A stretch of DNA of 64,000 bases from Calliphora vicina (lineage: Eukaryota > Arthropoda > Insecta > Diptera > Calliphoridae). Made by a program: the position numbers and the translations under genes. Each line of letters begins with the position of its first letter. Positions within the stretch are counted from its first letter, which is position 1. Of this stretch, positions 37,466 to 49,295 are shown in pieces. Under the pieces are notes generated by a model. The model made no database searches. It had not been told where the DNA came from and worked only from the letters and a program-made list of their open reading frames with translations. The DNA lies in contig NC_088782.1 of the NCBI RefSeq assembly GCF_958450345.1, positions 98,238,358 to 98,302,357 of the forward strand. Reading direction: 5' to 3'.

Positions 37466-40400
37466 TGTAAACAGATTGAAGGTTATGTAAATTTGAATTT
37501 TTCTAAGTTTACTTCAATAATATCGGACTAACCCTTTTTGAGTTAGCATAAATTATGTGAAAAATTCACAATTTTAGAAAAAAAAATTTAAAAAAAAACT
37601 TCTCCATAGAATTTAAAATTTGGACTATATTTGTACTACAGGAACCACAATACACCAAAATTGTGTAGTGGTTTAAAAAGCCTCTACAATTTTTTCGATT
37701 TTTTTGTTAATTTACGATGACCAAGGGTTCATTGATCATTTCGTCCTCAAACTGAATTAAAAATATCCTTAAATGAAATCAAATTAGTTAAGATATACAA
37801 TTGTCACTCCAATTGATGAATGTTATTTTATGACACTGGATCTCAATAACCTTAAACATTAGCAGTGATATCTTGGATAACTTAATAGGTGGTTTAAGTA
37901 GCATTATTATGCGAAAATATCAAAGTATATACAGCATAAAATGTTACTAACAAAATCGATTTCCATCTCCATCTAAAATGTGATGCATCCAAAAATTTGG
38001 AATACAGCCATAGTTCAAAGTGCAAACTTTCAATTATTCTAAATATTTTATCTCCGTAAAATCACAAAAATATTTGAAAATATTATAAATAGAATATTTG
38101 AAAATCTCCGGTCCCCAAAAATAATTTCGAAATCCACAACTTTGGAGTCATATTTACAAGATATGGGTATCAAAAATTTCTTATATTTATTAACTTTATT
38201 CTTCAGAATTACTGAATTTTTCCCCCAATTTGTTATGACAGCCTAAATATTATCAAAACAAGAATCCTAGCATAATCAATAATTTCAATTTCTTTACACA
38301 ACCTCAAACATTTCATATTCAACCACAGTATTTAAGATCTTTATCACAGAACACTGGAACAAATGCTATTGAAAAATGTTAGCATTTTAATAATTCTCTT
38401 GAAATAAATAATACCAACCCCACTACCAAAATACATCGTACAAAATAGCTCGTAAAATAAAATACGAGTTTAAGTTAGTACTTATATTTATAAGATAATA
38501 TCTCTAATTTTTTACACATATTCCTACTAAAACGTATTATACAATATAAGAGTACTTAAATTTAATATAAATAATACCCTAGACATTATAGAATATGATA
38601 AACATGGTAAACAAAAATGTGGAAGATATGAAAAGAATTCTCTAATACGAAAACATTCATATGGATATTTATATAGTATATGAGGTTGGGACGAAAAGTT
38701 ATTATTATTAAATCCTATGATCCATACCGAATAATAGTATTTCGGGAGAACTTAAAAGTGTTCAATTGTTTTAGAGATGATAACATAATTGTTTGTGGCT
38801 AATCTTAGCTCAAGAATTTTTGCCATTTTTTGCCATTTTTTTGTTTACCATCCGATTTCAAAGATTTTTATATTTTTGGAAAGAGATTGGTCATGAAAAA
38901 AAGCTTGATGTGCTAGTTATCACTTATAATTTCCAAGTTATAGGCATTTCAAAATTGAAATTTATAAATTTTGCCATACCATGGTCCAATTTTTTCAAAA
39001 TATAGGTTTTTTACCGAATTTTCTTAGATAGTTAGACAACTAAATTATCAATAATATATAAAAGATTTCAGAGCAATATCAATTATGGATTCAAAAATAA
39101 ACGATTTTCAATTTAAAAATTAAAAAAATAGTAGATTTTTGCTATTTTTTGAGCGAAAAGGAGACTTAACTCTTTTTTTATTAAAAAAAAATACTATTTT
39201 AAGAACATATAAAAATTTTATGTTTTTCTGTAAGGTATCTTTACGAAGAACATTTTGATATAAAAAACATGTCTTATTTTTCGAATACGTCGCCCCTACG
39301 CCCTTCGGAATTTGACCTATTTTTTTAATCAAAATTTTAACTTTGGGTCACATGTTCTAAAATCCCAAAGCTGAGAACAGAAAACGGAAAGCACCTTTAG
39401 AAATCTTGATGTGTTCCCTATTTATTCCCAAAATATTTGCATAGCCCCAAAGGAAATGTGGTCCATATGGGCAAAATTGTAAAAAATTGAGGGATTCCCT
39501 TTGACCTTTGGACAAGTTTTTTTACACTTTGTTTCTAAAACTAAAATTTGTATCAAAATTTTAATAGGATTGCAAATTAGGAACATTTTTTCCGAACTAT
39601 TTTTGTTTAGATAAGTTAATTTTTGGGCTTACAAAAATTTCAAGACAATTTCTCAGTTAGATTCGAAAATATGCCACTTTAAAACTCCCCACTTCAAAAA
39701 TATTGCCAGATTTATTTCCAAAAAATTTGATTCTGCCCCACTGTGTGCCCTCCAAATGATGAAAATCCCTAATATTCTCATAGTTCTGAAATGTTTTTCA
39801 TTAACATTGACAACTTGCTGATTCATTCGGAGTAATATTTGAGCAAATACGATAACACCTGGACTTGCTTATAGTCCAGTTGGTATCACAAAGATTTTTC
39901 AACTAATTATTGAAAGAACTTTTCAGATATACCTCGCACATATGTATTTATATGTATGAGTGTAAGTATGTGAATTAACTTTTTTTGCCTAGTTAGTTTT
40001 TATGACCAACATTGACAACAACAATTGTTGGTAATTGTTATGAGTGTGGCATGCATTAAACATGGCAATATCTGTACAACAACAACAAAATTATCATTCT
40101 AATACAAATACAACAGCAACAACAAAAAAACTACACACAATTAAATTGCTTTTAAACAAAGCGACACTTGGTTGTATACTTTACACAATAAATGTACATA
40201 TAGTACTTTGTTTACAAGTGTGTATTGTAAATAAAAAGTGATGTAAAAGTACTTCTCGAACCACTTCAGCCAACTAAATACGTATTTATTGGAATGGGTG
40301 GGTTGTGTGGCTTTATCTTAATTGTTTGTGGTAAGATAATGATGGGCAGCACTAAAAAAAAACGAGTCCTTTTTTTCATTTACCCTGAAAAGTAAGCAAC

Positions 40401-40601
40401 CAGCTACTTACTCTACCATACTGAGTTAATAAATTCCTAAGGTTTTAATGGTAAAAATTATATTTAATTAATATAAATTTTGTATTAAGATTTTGAATGT
40501 AAATGTAAATGATAGTCTACTATTTGGACAGCAAATTCAAATTATAAATGAGTTAGAAATTAATTAACATAATTTTGGATTTAAGGCAGAGGTTTAATTT
40601 A
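37466..40601 (+). other. Intron sequence, no gene
   Basis: At 39709-39757 the segment ending attctgccccactgtg matches the right end of the MITE at 59831-60059. Otherwise nothing is recognised. Confidence 0.4.
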
Positions 40602-41191
40602 CACAGAGAAAACAGATTTGTGATAGCAACCGAATTTATTGTCAATCGAATGATTCAACCTTAATAACCGAATTTTACAGTTGGAAGAATCCATATGAAA
40701 GTAGACCATGAGGTGTCCTCATACCGCGTTCTTTATTAATTTTTAACACCGCGATCTTTGATATTTTTTACATTGAAATTATACTCCGTAAATTGACCTT
40801 TAACCTTCTGGAAGTAAACAATTTTATTCACACCATTTTAAAGACAATATCTTTGGCTTTAAAATGGACTCAAAAATTATGCTGGTCTTTGAGTAGTTTC
40901 AAAGTTATGGGAAATTTTTCAATTTTCAAATTGCCATATTTTTATATCGGAATGAGTTTCCATTGAAAAAGTCACTGATATGAGGAACATGTTGGATATA
41001 TTATGTATGTGGTAAATTTCATTAAAATCGGAGATGGCAAATCCGACTGTTGTCTGCTTTCACATGGATCCTCCCAGTTGTAGAAGGAGTAACAAAAGTT
41101 TGGTTGCTTCAGCCGAAATTCTTCTTCATCTACTGACTTTCTGTTGATATAACAAATTCGGTTGCAACTACTAATCTGTATTTTCTCTTTA
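40602..41191. mobile_element. CACAGAG-end MITE, copy 2, holding a second insertion
   Basis: cacagagaaaacagatttgt at the left, gcaactactaatctgtattt at the right, flanked by TA on both sides (40600-40601, 41192-41193). The last bases are worn (cttta for ctgtg). It is split by the element at 40684-41074. Confidence 0.75.
40684..41074. mobile_element. 391-bp TIR element nested in a MITE
   Basis: gaagaatccatatgaaagta at the left and gctttcacatggatcctcc at the right form about 20-bp inverted repeats. The 6-bp duplication cagttg lies at 40678-40683 and 41075-41080; the uninterrupted sister at 52550 has one cagttg. Internal sequence includes ataccgcgttctttattaat. Family unknown. Confidence 0.75.
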
Positions 41192-41193
41192 TA

Positions 41194-42721
41194 TAAAATG
41201 ACAATAATTATTGCAATTTAAATCGTTCAATTAAATTTCCCCTAAAACCCTGTATTAATACCTAAATATTATATTATGTGATAAGTAAGTATTGCTGCCA
41301 TTTAACAAAAAAAAAAAAACATTCTCAGACATTAATATTTTTATTTTATTTTCCTGCACTGAATACCCTCACCGGAAATAAATAAATCAATACTCGTTTC
41401 TTATATTCTTATTGCTAAATTCAACAAAAATCTTTAAATGCAGTAAATTTACAAAGAAAATTGTTCAATGATTACCAGTTTCCCTTGGCGTAGACTAAAA
41501 CTATGGCAAAAAACTGCCAAAGAATTTCATTGATTTCACAAAGAACCAAAGTAAATTGTTTTCTGGATTTTCTAACACCATAATGCTGCATATAAAAAAA
41601 TACATAATAGAGCGTCAAGAAAATGTGAAATAAACCCCCATAGACTTAAGAAAAGTGCTCTGCTATAGATGGGTAAGGGAGTTAGGCAGCCTTCATAAAA
41701 ATCCCAAGTAAAAATTCTTAACATAGTTGTGGTACCTTTAGAATTGATAAATCGGTTGATGACTGATGTTGGTGTTGCTTTCAAGCAAGCTTAGACATAG
41801 ACTTCATCATAAAATTGTCAACAAACATACATATATTTATTCTATACCTGTGTCAGCCAGCCAGCCAACCATCTACCCAAGCTCTTGGCATTTCTTTAAG
41901 GCAAACAAACAAATACGGCTGCCAATCTAAACAGTCCGCCAGTAAGCGAAATACACAACCACGTCAACATTAAAAATTAAAAAAAGACTAAAATATCATT
42001 ACCAATACTCCTGTTATACAAATGTTGATAATACCTATTTTTATAAGAGTACCTACCACTCACTCTCAGATTCTACCTCATTTCTTATTGATGCTAGTTG
42101 CTGCATGATATTTTTGTACCATTGATTGCTGGTTTTAATGGTGCGAATGTGTTAAATGCTTAAATAAACAATTTACTTATATTTTCGTTTGGCATTTACT
42201 TGACGTTTACGCGACTTCACCGTTCAACAGAGGACGAAATCTTCAGCCAAACGCAACAATCACTGTTGTCGTCTTGAACAGCTTCATAATGAAATTGTGT
42301 TGTGAATCCACATCCATATATTTATATATGTTGTTATTGAGACCAAATAGAAAGGTGTGGTGTACCTAATAGATGGAAGTAGATTTGAAATAGATGTCGA
42401 TCGTATGACACACTACCAAATTATAGTTGCATTACTTATTGAATCATAAATTTAAAAATCTAAAAAAACGTCGAATACCAATACTTTTTAAGGACTAAAT
42501 ACTACATCTACATTACTTAGAAGTAGCCTTATAATACGAGTATGCAGATATTATGGAGTAAATAGTCCTTTAGAAAGGCCTTAATAAAGACTCTTTACTA
42601 TTACATCTCCATTACTGGCAAGTTGTATAATAATGACTTATTTATTACACAATTAAATCAGCCTTGTAATTATAACATCTCTGTTTGAAGGCCTTATCGT
42701 GTCACTAATATTAAAAACCTG
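41194..42721 (+). other. Intron sequence, no gene
   Basis: No gene or repeat is recognised. 41,840-41,990 and 42,185-42,300 are GC-richer and look non-repetitive. Confidence 0.4.
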
Positions 42722-43098
42722 CTTAAAGTCTTGTATTAGAGTAATCTATCCTAGAATGGCTTCATATATTCGTCTGAAAAGTAAATCCTAATAGAATGTC
42801 AAAGAATGGTATTTAATGAAGTCTTTGTTAGACCTTATCTTGTAATACAATTTTTAATAACATTTTACCGAAAAATAATACAATTCTTTCGGCAACAGGC
42901 CTACTTAAAAAGGACTATTAGAAAGTCTGGTATAAAAACAATCTCTCCTAGAATGGATTCATAGATTATTCTTTAAAAGGTCTGAAAAGCAAAGCCTAAT
43001 AGAATCTCAAAGAATGGTATTTAATGAAGTCTTTGTTAGTTAGACCATATCTTGCAATGCAATTTTTAATGACATTTTAACAAAAAATAATAAAATTC
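42722..43098. repeat. Tandem duplication, period about 188 bp
   Basis: cctagaatgg(c/a)ttcata, agaatggtatttaatgaagt and ctttgttag recur in two consecutive units. A diverged third relative lies near 47700-47990. Confidence 0.65.
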
Positions 43099-43970
43099 GG
43101 TTTTATGTGTATAAGTTTGGTGGTCTTACTACTCTCTGAAGGAAATGTTACAAATGCCTATGAAATATAGGTAATTTTACTTTCAAGTCAAATTAGCTTA
43201 ATTAAGATCTTTTAAAACGTTTTCGTATAGATGTTAAATTAAAATATTAAGATTTTGATTGATGTCGTAATTACAGTTTAAAATCAAAACAATTGCATTT
43301 TTACTTTAATTAAGGTTAGTTTATTATGAAAAATAAATAAAAACAAAGCATCCCATTCCAAGGTTTTTATGGAATGGGGTGGTTAGTTTATTAACCACCA
43401 TTGTGTTAAAAAGAATTAAAGAAGGAGCCACTTAAAATCGGTACGGATTAAAGCGAGCATAACTTTTAAATGAAACAACGTATGTTAACATTTTATACAT
43501 GAAATTAAAGGTAATTTATTGCGAATAAATTTTCTGGCTTTTCTTCTTATGCCTCCCATTAATAGCTGCACAACTTTTCTTCCCACTTCCAGCATATTTA
43601 TTCCACTTTGTTCTCATAAAAATCTGGTTATTTACTGTACCTTCACTCTTTTTATACCCTCCACCACCATAAGTGGTGAATGAGGGTATATATAAGTTTG
43701 TCATTCCGTGTGTAACATTGAGAAATATTCATCTGAGACCCAACAAAGTATATATATTATTGATCCTTATGAAATTCTAAGTCGATTGAGCCATGTCCGT
43801 CTGTCTGTCCGTCTGTCTGTCTGTCTGTGTAAAACACGCTCACGTCCAAAATAGGCAAACAAAATTGGTAGACTTGCAAAAAAAATGTTTATTGTTCTCC
43901 TAAGCAGTTTGGTATTGAAAATCAGAAAAATCGGTTCAGTGGAACCAGAGTTATGAACCAAAATGTGAGA

Positions 43971-46080
43971 CAACCTAAAAAAAAACTTGATAATTGTAAC
44001 ATAGTTTTCCTTATTTGTGCAAACATATTGCAGATAATACCATAAAATTGCACACACGTTATTTTTATGTTAAACGGACTAACTCTGGCGAAAATTATAA
44101 GAATCGGTTTATGATTTCTCCTAGCCCCCATACAAATTTCTTCCCGAAATATGGTTATTAGGCCTGTAAATGCCTACAAAATTGCAGTATCCACACAAAA
44201 TTCAGGAGAAATAAGTTTCGTGCTTAAAAAAATTACAACCCCAAATTTTTTGTGGATCGGCCCATATTTGACCGTAGCCCCCATATAAAGTTCATTTCCG
44301 AAAATCACTTAAATATGCATAAATGTCATATAGATATCGCTATTAAGTTGAAATTCGTCATAAAAAGTCCCCATATATACCAAAATCGCTTTACCTAATT
44401 CTATGAAGATCGGCCTATAATTGGTTATAGCTCCCGTATAAGGACCACTTCCGAAAAACACAATAATCTACATAAATATCTAAAAAATATCAATATCAAA
44501 ACAAAATTTCACACAGATCCGTAATTTATATTTAGAATACATACTACAAGATTTTCTGAATATCGGTCCATATTTGACCATAGCTCCCATATAAGGTCCA
44601 CTTCAAAAAATCAATTAAGTACTCATTAATCTCTCATAAATACCTTTACCATGCTAAAATTCGACAAAAATAATACTCATATATATAGATATCACTGTAC
44701 CAAATTTTATGCAGATTGGCCGATAATTGGTCATAGCTCCCCTATAAGGCCCATTTCCGAAAAAAGATATTAACCTTAAAAATTATTAAAAACATATCGA
44801 TATCAAAATGAAATTACGCACAGATCCAGTAATTTGAATCCAGTAATCATACTTCTGGATTTTGTGAATATCGGTCCATATTTAACCATAGCTCCCATAT
44901 AAGGTCCACTCCCGAAAATCACTAATATCCTCATAAATTTCTTACAAATATAGTTATCAGGTTGAAATTCAAAACAAATTTATTCAATATATACAAAAAT
45001 CGATGTACCAAATTTTATGATGATAGGCCCATAATTGGTCATAACCTCCATATAAGAACTACTTCTGAATGTGAGACAACCTAAAAAAAACATGATAATT
45101 TTAAAATTGTTTTTGTTATATGTGCAAATATATTGCAGATAATACCATCAAATTTTGCACAAATTATTTTTATAGTAAAAGGACTAACTCTGGTAAAAAT
45201 TATAGGAATCGGTCCATGATTTCTCCTAGCCCCCATACAAATTTCTTCCCGAAATATAGTTCTATGGTCTGTAAATGCCTACCAAATTGTAGTATCGACA
45301 CAAAATTCAGGAAAAATAAGTTTCGTGCTTAAAAAAATCACAACGCCAAATTTTTTGTAGATCGGCCCATATTTGACCATAGCCCCCATATAAAGTTCAA
45401 TTCCGAAAATCACTTAAATAAGCATAAATGTCTTATTAATATCGCTATTAAGTTTAAATTCGTTATAAATAGTCCCAATATATACCAAAATCGCTGTACC
45501 TAATTCTATGAAGATCGGCCGATAATTGGTTATAGCTCCCATATAAGGACCACTTCCGAAAAACACATTAACCTATATAAATATCTGAAAAATATCAATA
45601 TCAAAACAAAATTTTATACAAATCTCTAATTTATATTTAGAAATCATAAATTTCATAAATTCAACAAAAATAATAAGTATATACATAGAAATTTCTGTAC
45701 CAAATTTTACGCAGATTGGCCGATAATTGGTCATAGCTCCCCTATAAGGCCCATTTCCGAAAAAGATATTAACCTTAATAAATATTTAAAACAAATCGAT
45801 ATCAAAATGAAATTACGCACAGATCAGTAATTTTTATCCAGCAATCATACTACTGTGAATATCGGTCCATATTTAACCATAGCTCCCATATAAGGTCCAC
45901 TCTCGAAAATCACTAAACTCGTCATAAATTTCTTACAAATATATTTATCAGGTTGAAATTCGAAACAAATTTTTTCAATATATACAAAAATCAATGTACC
46001 AAATGTTACGATGATAGGCCCATAATTGGTCATATAAGAACTACTTTCGGAAAACATATTAACCTTCACAAATATCCAAA
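43971..46080. repeat. 1.1-kb tandem duplication of the DINE core
   Basis: gtgagacaacctaaaaaaaa followed by ttgcagataataccat begins both units, at about 43971 and 45072. The order of sub-units then repeats, including tttctcctagcccccataca. Divergence of roughly one in ten bases suggests the duplication is not recent. Confidence 0.75.
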
Positions 46081-46633
46081 AAAATCTATAATGAACTAAA
46101 ATTTTACACCGATCAGTAATTTGTATCCAAGAATCGTACTACAAGATTTTTAAATATTGGTCCATAATTCGTCATAGCTCCCATATAAGGTCCACTCTTG
46201 TTAATGGCGTTGTTTATATGAAATTGTACAAAAATAGCACTCAAATACTTAGGCCCATAATAGGTCATAGGTTCCATATATTGAATCAAAATAGTACACA
46301 GATCAGTAATTTTTAAAATCATACTGAGTTTTGTGAATATCGATCCATAATACATAAAAATCACGTTAAAATATTTTATGACAATCGACTCATAATAGGT
46401 CATATCTCCCATATAAGTCCCAAAACCCAATATCTTGAAATTTGTCTAAATACATATACCCTTTTTTTATAATCTGTTTCTTCAGTGAAGAATCTTCCCT
46501 TGAGGTTAAAAAGGAAAAATGTTGATCCTAACGTATTAACTTATTATTAAGTATATAAATTGTTAAATTTCCTATGTTCTAATAGGAATTTCAATTATAA
46601 ATTGCTGAATTAGATCTGCGTAAACTAGTCTTA

Positions 46634-47319
46634 CGCTGCGTTTACACATGCAAGTAGATTGATGAAAGTTGATAATACGTATTATTATCGAAAATGTCGA
46701 AAATACATCGAAATGTCTACAAGTTGCTTGAGCGTTTACACATGCAAGTAAAAGTTCATTTTGTAAATGTTAGCGAAGGAGAATGATGTCTTCAAAATGC
46801 CACAAATATAAGAATATTACAGCTAATTCGATAAATAAACCTTTTATATATCAGCATTTGTTATTTTTAAGTCCATTTGCGGCTTGAAACCAAATTTTAT
46901 TATTTTTATTCATAACAATAAAGTGTTACCATGATATTCAAATATAAAAATTTCTGGGGAAAATGTTAGGTTAACAATTTTTATAGATATTAGTAACAAT
47001 TTTATTTATTAAAACTAATGAAATTGCTATTTTTACGAAAACGATAAGCATTAGTGGTCATTTGTACTATTTTCTTTTACAAAAATACATAAAATAAGTT
47101 AAAAATATAATTATTATTTTACCACCTTCTGATAAATTTTTTAAAAGCTATTTATTGGCAACTCTATTTGTCATCACTTGTATGAAAGTGTCGAAAATCA
47201 CTGTCCACCTAAATTCAGTAGGCAGTGAGCTGCAAGTGGCTGCATGTGTGATTGTGTTAGTGCAAAAGTATGTATGTATTGTGTTTTTCGAACTGTTACT
47301 TGCATGTGTAAACGCTAGG
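46634..47319. mobile_element. 686-bp MITE, PIF/Harbinger-like TTA target
   Basis: Inverted gcgtttacacatgcaagta (19 bp perfect) sits at both ends, four bases in from the edges. TTA flanks both sides (46631-46633, 47320-47322). The sister DINE copy reads actagtttac / agtctttctaacaattg across the site without insertion. A second direct copy of the end motif lies at about 46733. TWA duplications are typical of PIF/Harbinger. Confidence 0.75.
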
Positions 47320-47418
47320 TTACTGACAATTGTTATATTATTTCAGTTGTCATACCATCATATTTAGGTGGAGGGTATTTAAGATTCGGCACGGCCGAAT
47401 ATAGTACTCTTACTTGTT

Positions 47419-48971
47419 CAATTTGCGTTTAACAATTGAAGATTTTTAGCAATTTGTTTAATTGATGTGTTTTCAATATTCTCATTACAACTATTATTCA
47501 ATATTATTCTCATTACAACTTGGCTAAAACTTTGTATCAGATCCGTGATGTCTTATAAATGACAGCAATCGCTTTTTATATATAATTCTGAAAAACCAGA
47601 TCAGGGTGCTCTGGTTAGATTAATATAAAAGAATAATATAAAGTTTCGCCAAAAAAATTGTTTAGCAAAATTAGATGCCAATAAACTATGTTTTTAATAC
47701 TATAGAAAAGGTGGTTAGAAAAGCGACCACTAAACCGCAAAGACAATATATGGATAGAAAGTATTCTTAATGAATTCAGTATAAAACCTTTGAAGGTGTC
47801 TTCGTTTTAAACCTTATTTAGTAATCCAGTTTTTAACATGTTTAAGTTGGAGAATAAAAGTCTTTCGATAACAGGTTATAGAACTGATAGTAGGCCTAAT
47901 TATAAAGGGTTATTAAAATCCCTTCCATGAAGTTCTGTAAAGTACTCCTATTAAAAGAAAATGAAGGCCTTATAGAAGCATGCAAAATATTCATAATGAA
48001 TTTAGCATAGCCCCAGATATTTTACCCGATGTGATGTCATAGTAGTTGATTGCAATGATATCGTCGCTTTGGAATAATAACGCAAAAGTAGATTTTTTGA
48101 ACAAGTTGTGAAGTCTCGAAGGCAATAGTTCGCAGAGCAGATGCAAAACTGTGTAAAAATATTGTCTTCAATAATCCTAACGACATACATACATATGTAT
48201 ATATAATTTCTTCTTATATGACAATTCCCAAGGTTGTGACAATTTGGGTACATTTTGATAATTTTAACGATTTGCGCTCATTCTCTTTCGTTCCCTGGTG
48301 GCTATGAGTGCCTACCACTGTTCTAAAGACGAGCCTAATTTGTTTATATCGAGAGTATTTAAGAGTCTCTAATTTTCTTCGGTAGCGTTTATTATTCTTC
48401 ATAAACTACTTAAACAAACTTAATGTAGCGTACTGAAAAACTTCTTAGTTCAAATCAAAGCAAACATCAATACGACTCACAACTCATAATAATCATCTCA
48501 ATGCATTTTCATCCATACCTTACACCTTTTCTTCTAAAAAATACTCGGTTTTTTTACATGATTCTTTTTCTACTTCCATCCATCCCATTTTGTTGTATGT
48601 TTATTTTTCCACAGAACTCTGGGATTCTTATTAAGTGCTTCTGGTTTCATTTGCTGGTTGATATTTCTTGGAAAATGCATTACCTCACATTACTAAAAAA
48701 AAATTCTAATATTTATTTAGTTCAATTCGTAAATTAAAATTCCTCAAAAACGAAAATACTTAAAGGTGTTTGCTGAAAATGCTGGTACACTGCACTGTAC
48801 TTCATTATTTGTTTGTTACATTCTTTTATGTTTTAAGGGGTTTTACTATGTGTAATTTAAAGATTATGACATCTTTATTAAAATTAAAATTCTTGTTAAT
48901 CATTTGTTATCTTTTCCATTGTATTAAATTTATTATTTATTTTTCATGTTTTCTTTTTCTTTATTTTACAG
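47419..48971 (+). other. End of the large intron before exon A
   Basis: No gene. The ORF running into exon A from 48770 is the translated pyrimidine tract and not a coding extension. A diverged relative of the 42.7-kb repeat lies at 47700-47990. Confidence 0.5.
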
Positions 48972-49136
48972 AAATGGGTTTGCGTTACTGTGAATCGCCC
49001 TCAGTGGGTACATGCTGTACACATAGTATGGAAACAAAAATGGCCATGCAATCACGTCTTCAATTGGAGAAACATTCCAAAGAGCAGATTTTGAAAATGT
49101 CAAGTATGCTGAGCGGTAAAGCGCAAAAATTTAACG
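48972..49136 (+). CDS. dlp: Glypican (dally-like) exon A, internal coding exon
   Basis: First visible exon of a glypican, the core protein of a GPI-anchored cell-surface heparan sulfate proteoglycan; in flies dally-like shapes Wnt/Wingless, Hedgehog and BMP distribution. A pyrimidine-rich tract ending in acag precedes 48972; the donor gtaagt starts at 49137. The intron before it is phase 1 (two bases, aa, finish a codon) and the one after is phase 1. Counting from the Met at 48974, residues 1-54 include Cys6, Cys14 and Cys15 in the YCESPSVGTCC stretch, which corresponds to the ICPQGSTCC stretch of vertebrate GPC4. A Lys/Gln/Met-rich helical segment follows. That Met is internal, not the start: the signal peptide and first conserved Cys must come from an upstream exon I could not locate. 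Cys spacing and downstream motifs favour dlp (GPC4/6 type) over dally (GPC3/5 type). Confidence 0.87.
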
Positions 49137-49295
49137 GTAAGTGTTCATCATTTTGTTCATCTCATGAAATCTTAATGAATTTTATTTGAATTTAAATTTA
49201 TGAGATTAATTTGTTAGATTTAGACTTTTATTAAATAATCGTAAATGTGAGATTTATTTATTAATAACACTGTCCAACAAATTGAGACTTTTTGA

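Larger units (their letters stand above)
43650..47418 (-). mobile_element. Long DINE-1/HINE-like element, inverted relative to 18091-22114
   Basis: The hairpin tail tataccctccaccaccataa...gaatgagggtata lies at the left, followed by a gtccgtctgtctgtccgtct tract near 43796-43828. The ~155-bp core units follow, reading cccatataaggtccacttcc on the plus strand. The head lies at the right (ggcacggccgaat ... cttacttgtt). About 1.1 kb of the core is tandemly duplicated (43971-45067 and 45069-46080). A 686-bp element is inserted at 46634-47319. Confidence 0.82.

Noticed and set aside
43796..43828. CRISPR-like regular repeats (gtccgtctgtctgtcc)
   Set aside because: A 4-bp microsatellite without spacers in a eukaryotic intron.
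48770..48973. Hydrophobic in-frame extension upstream of glypican exon A that could pass for a signal peptide
   Set aside because: It is the T-rich tract before a good acceptor (acag at 48971); it lacks the conserved glypican N-terminal Cys segment.
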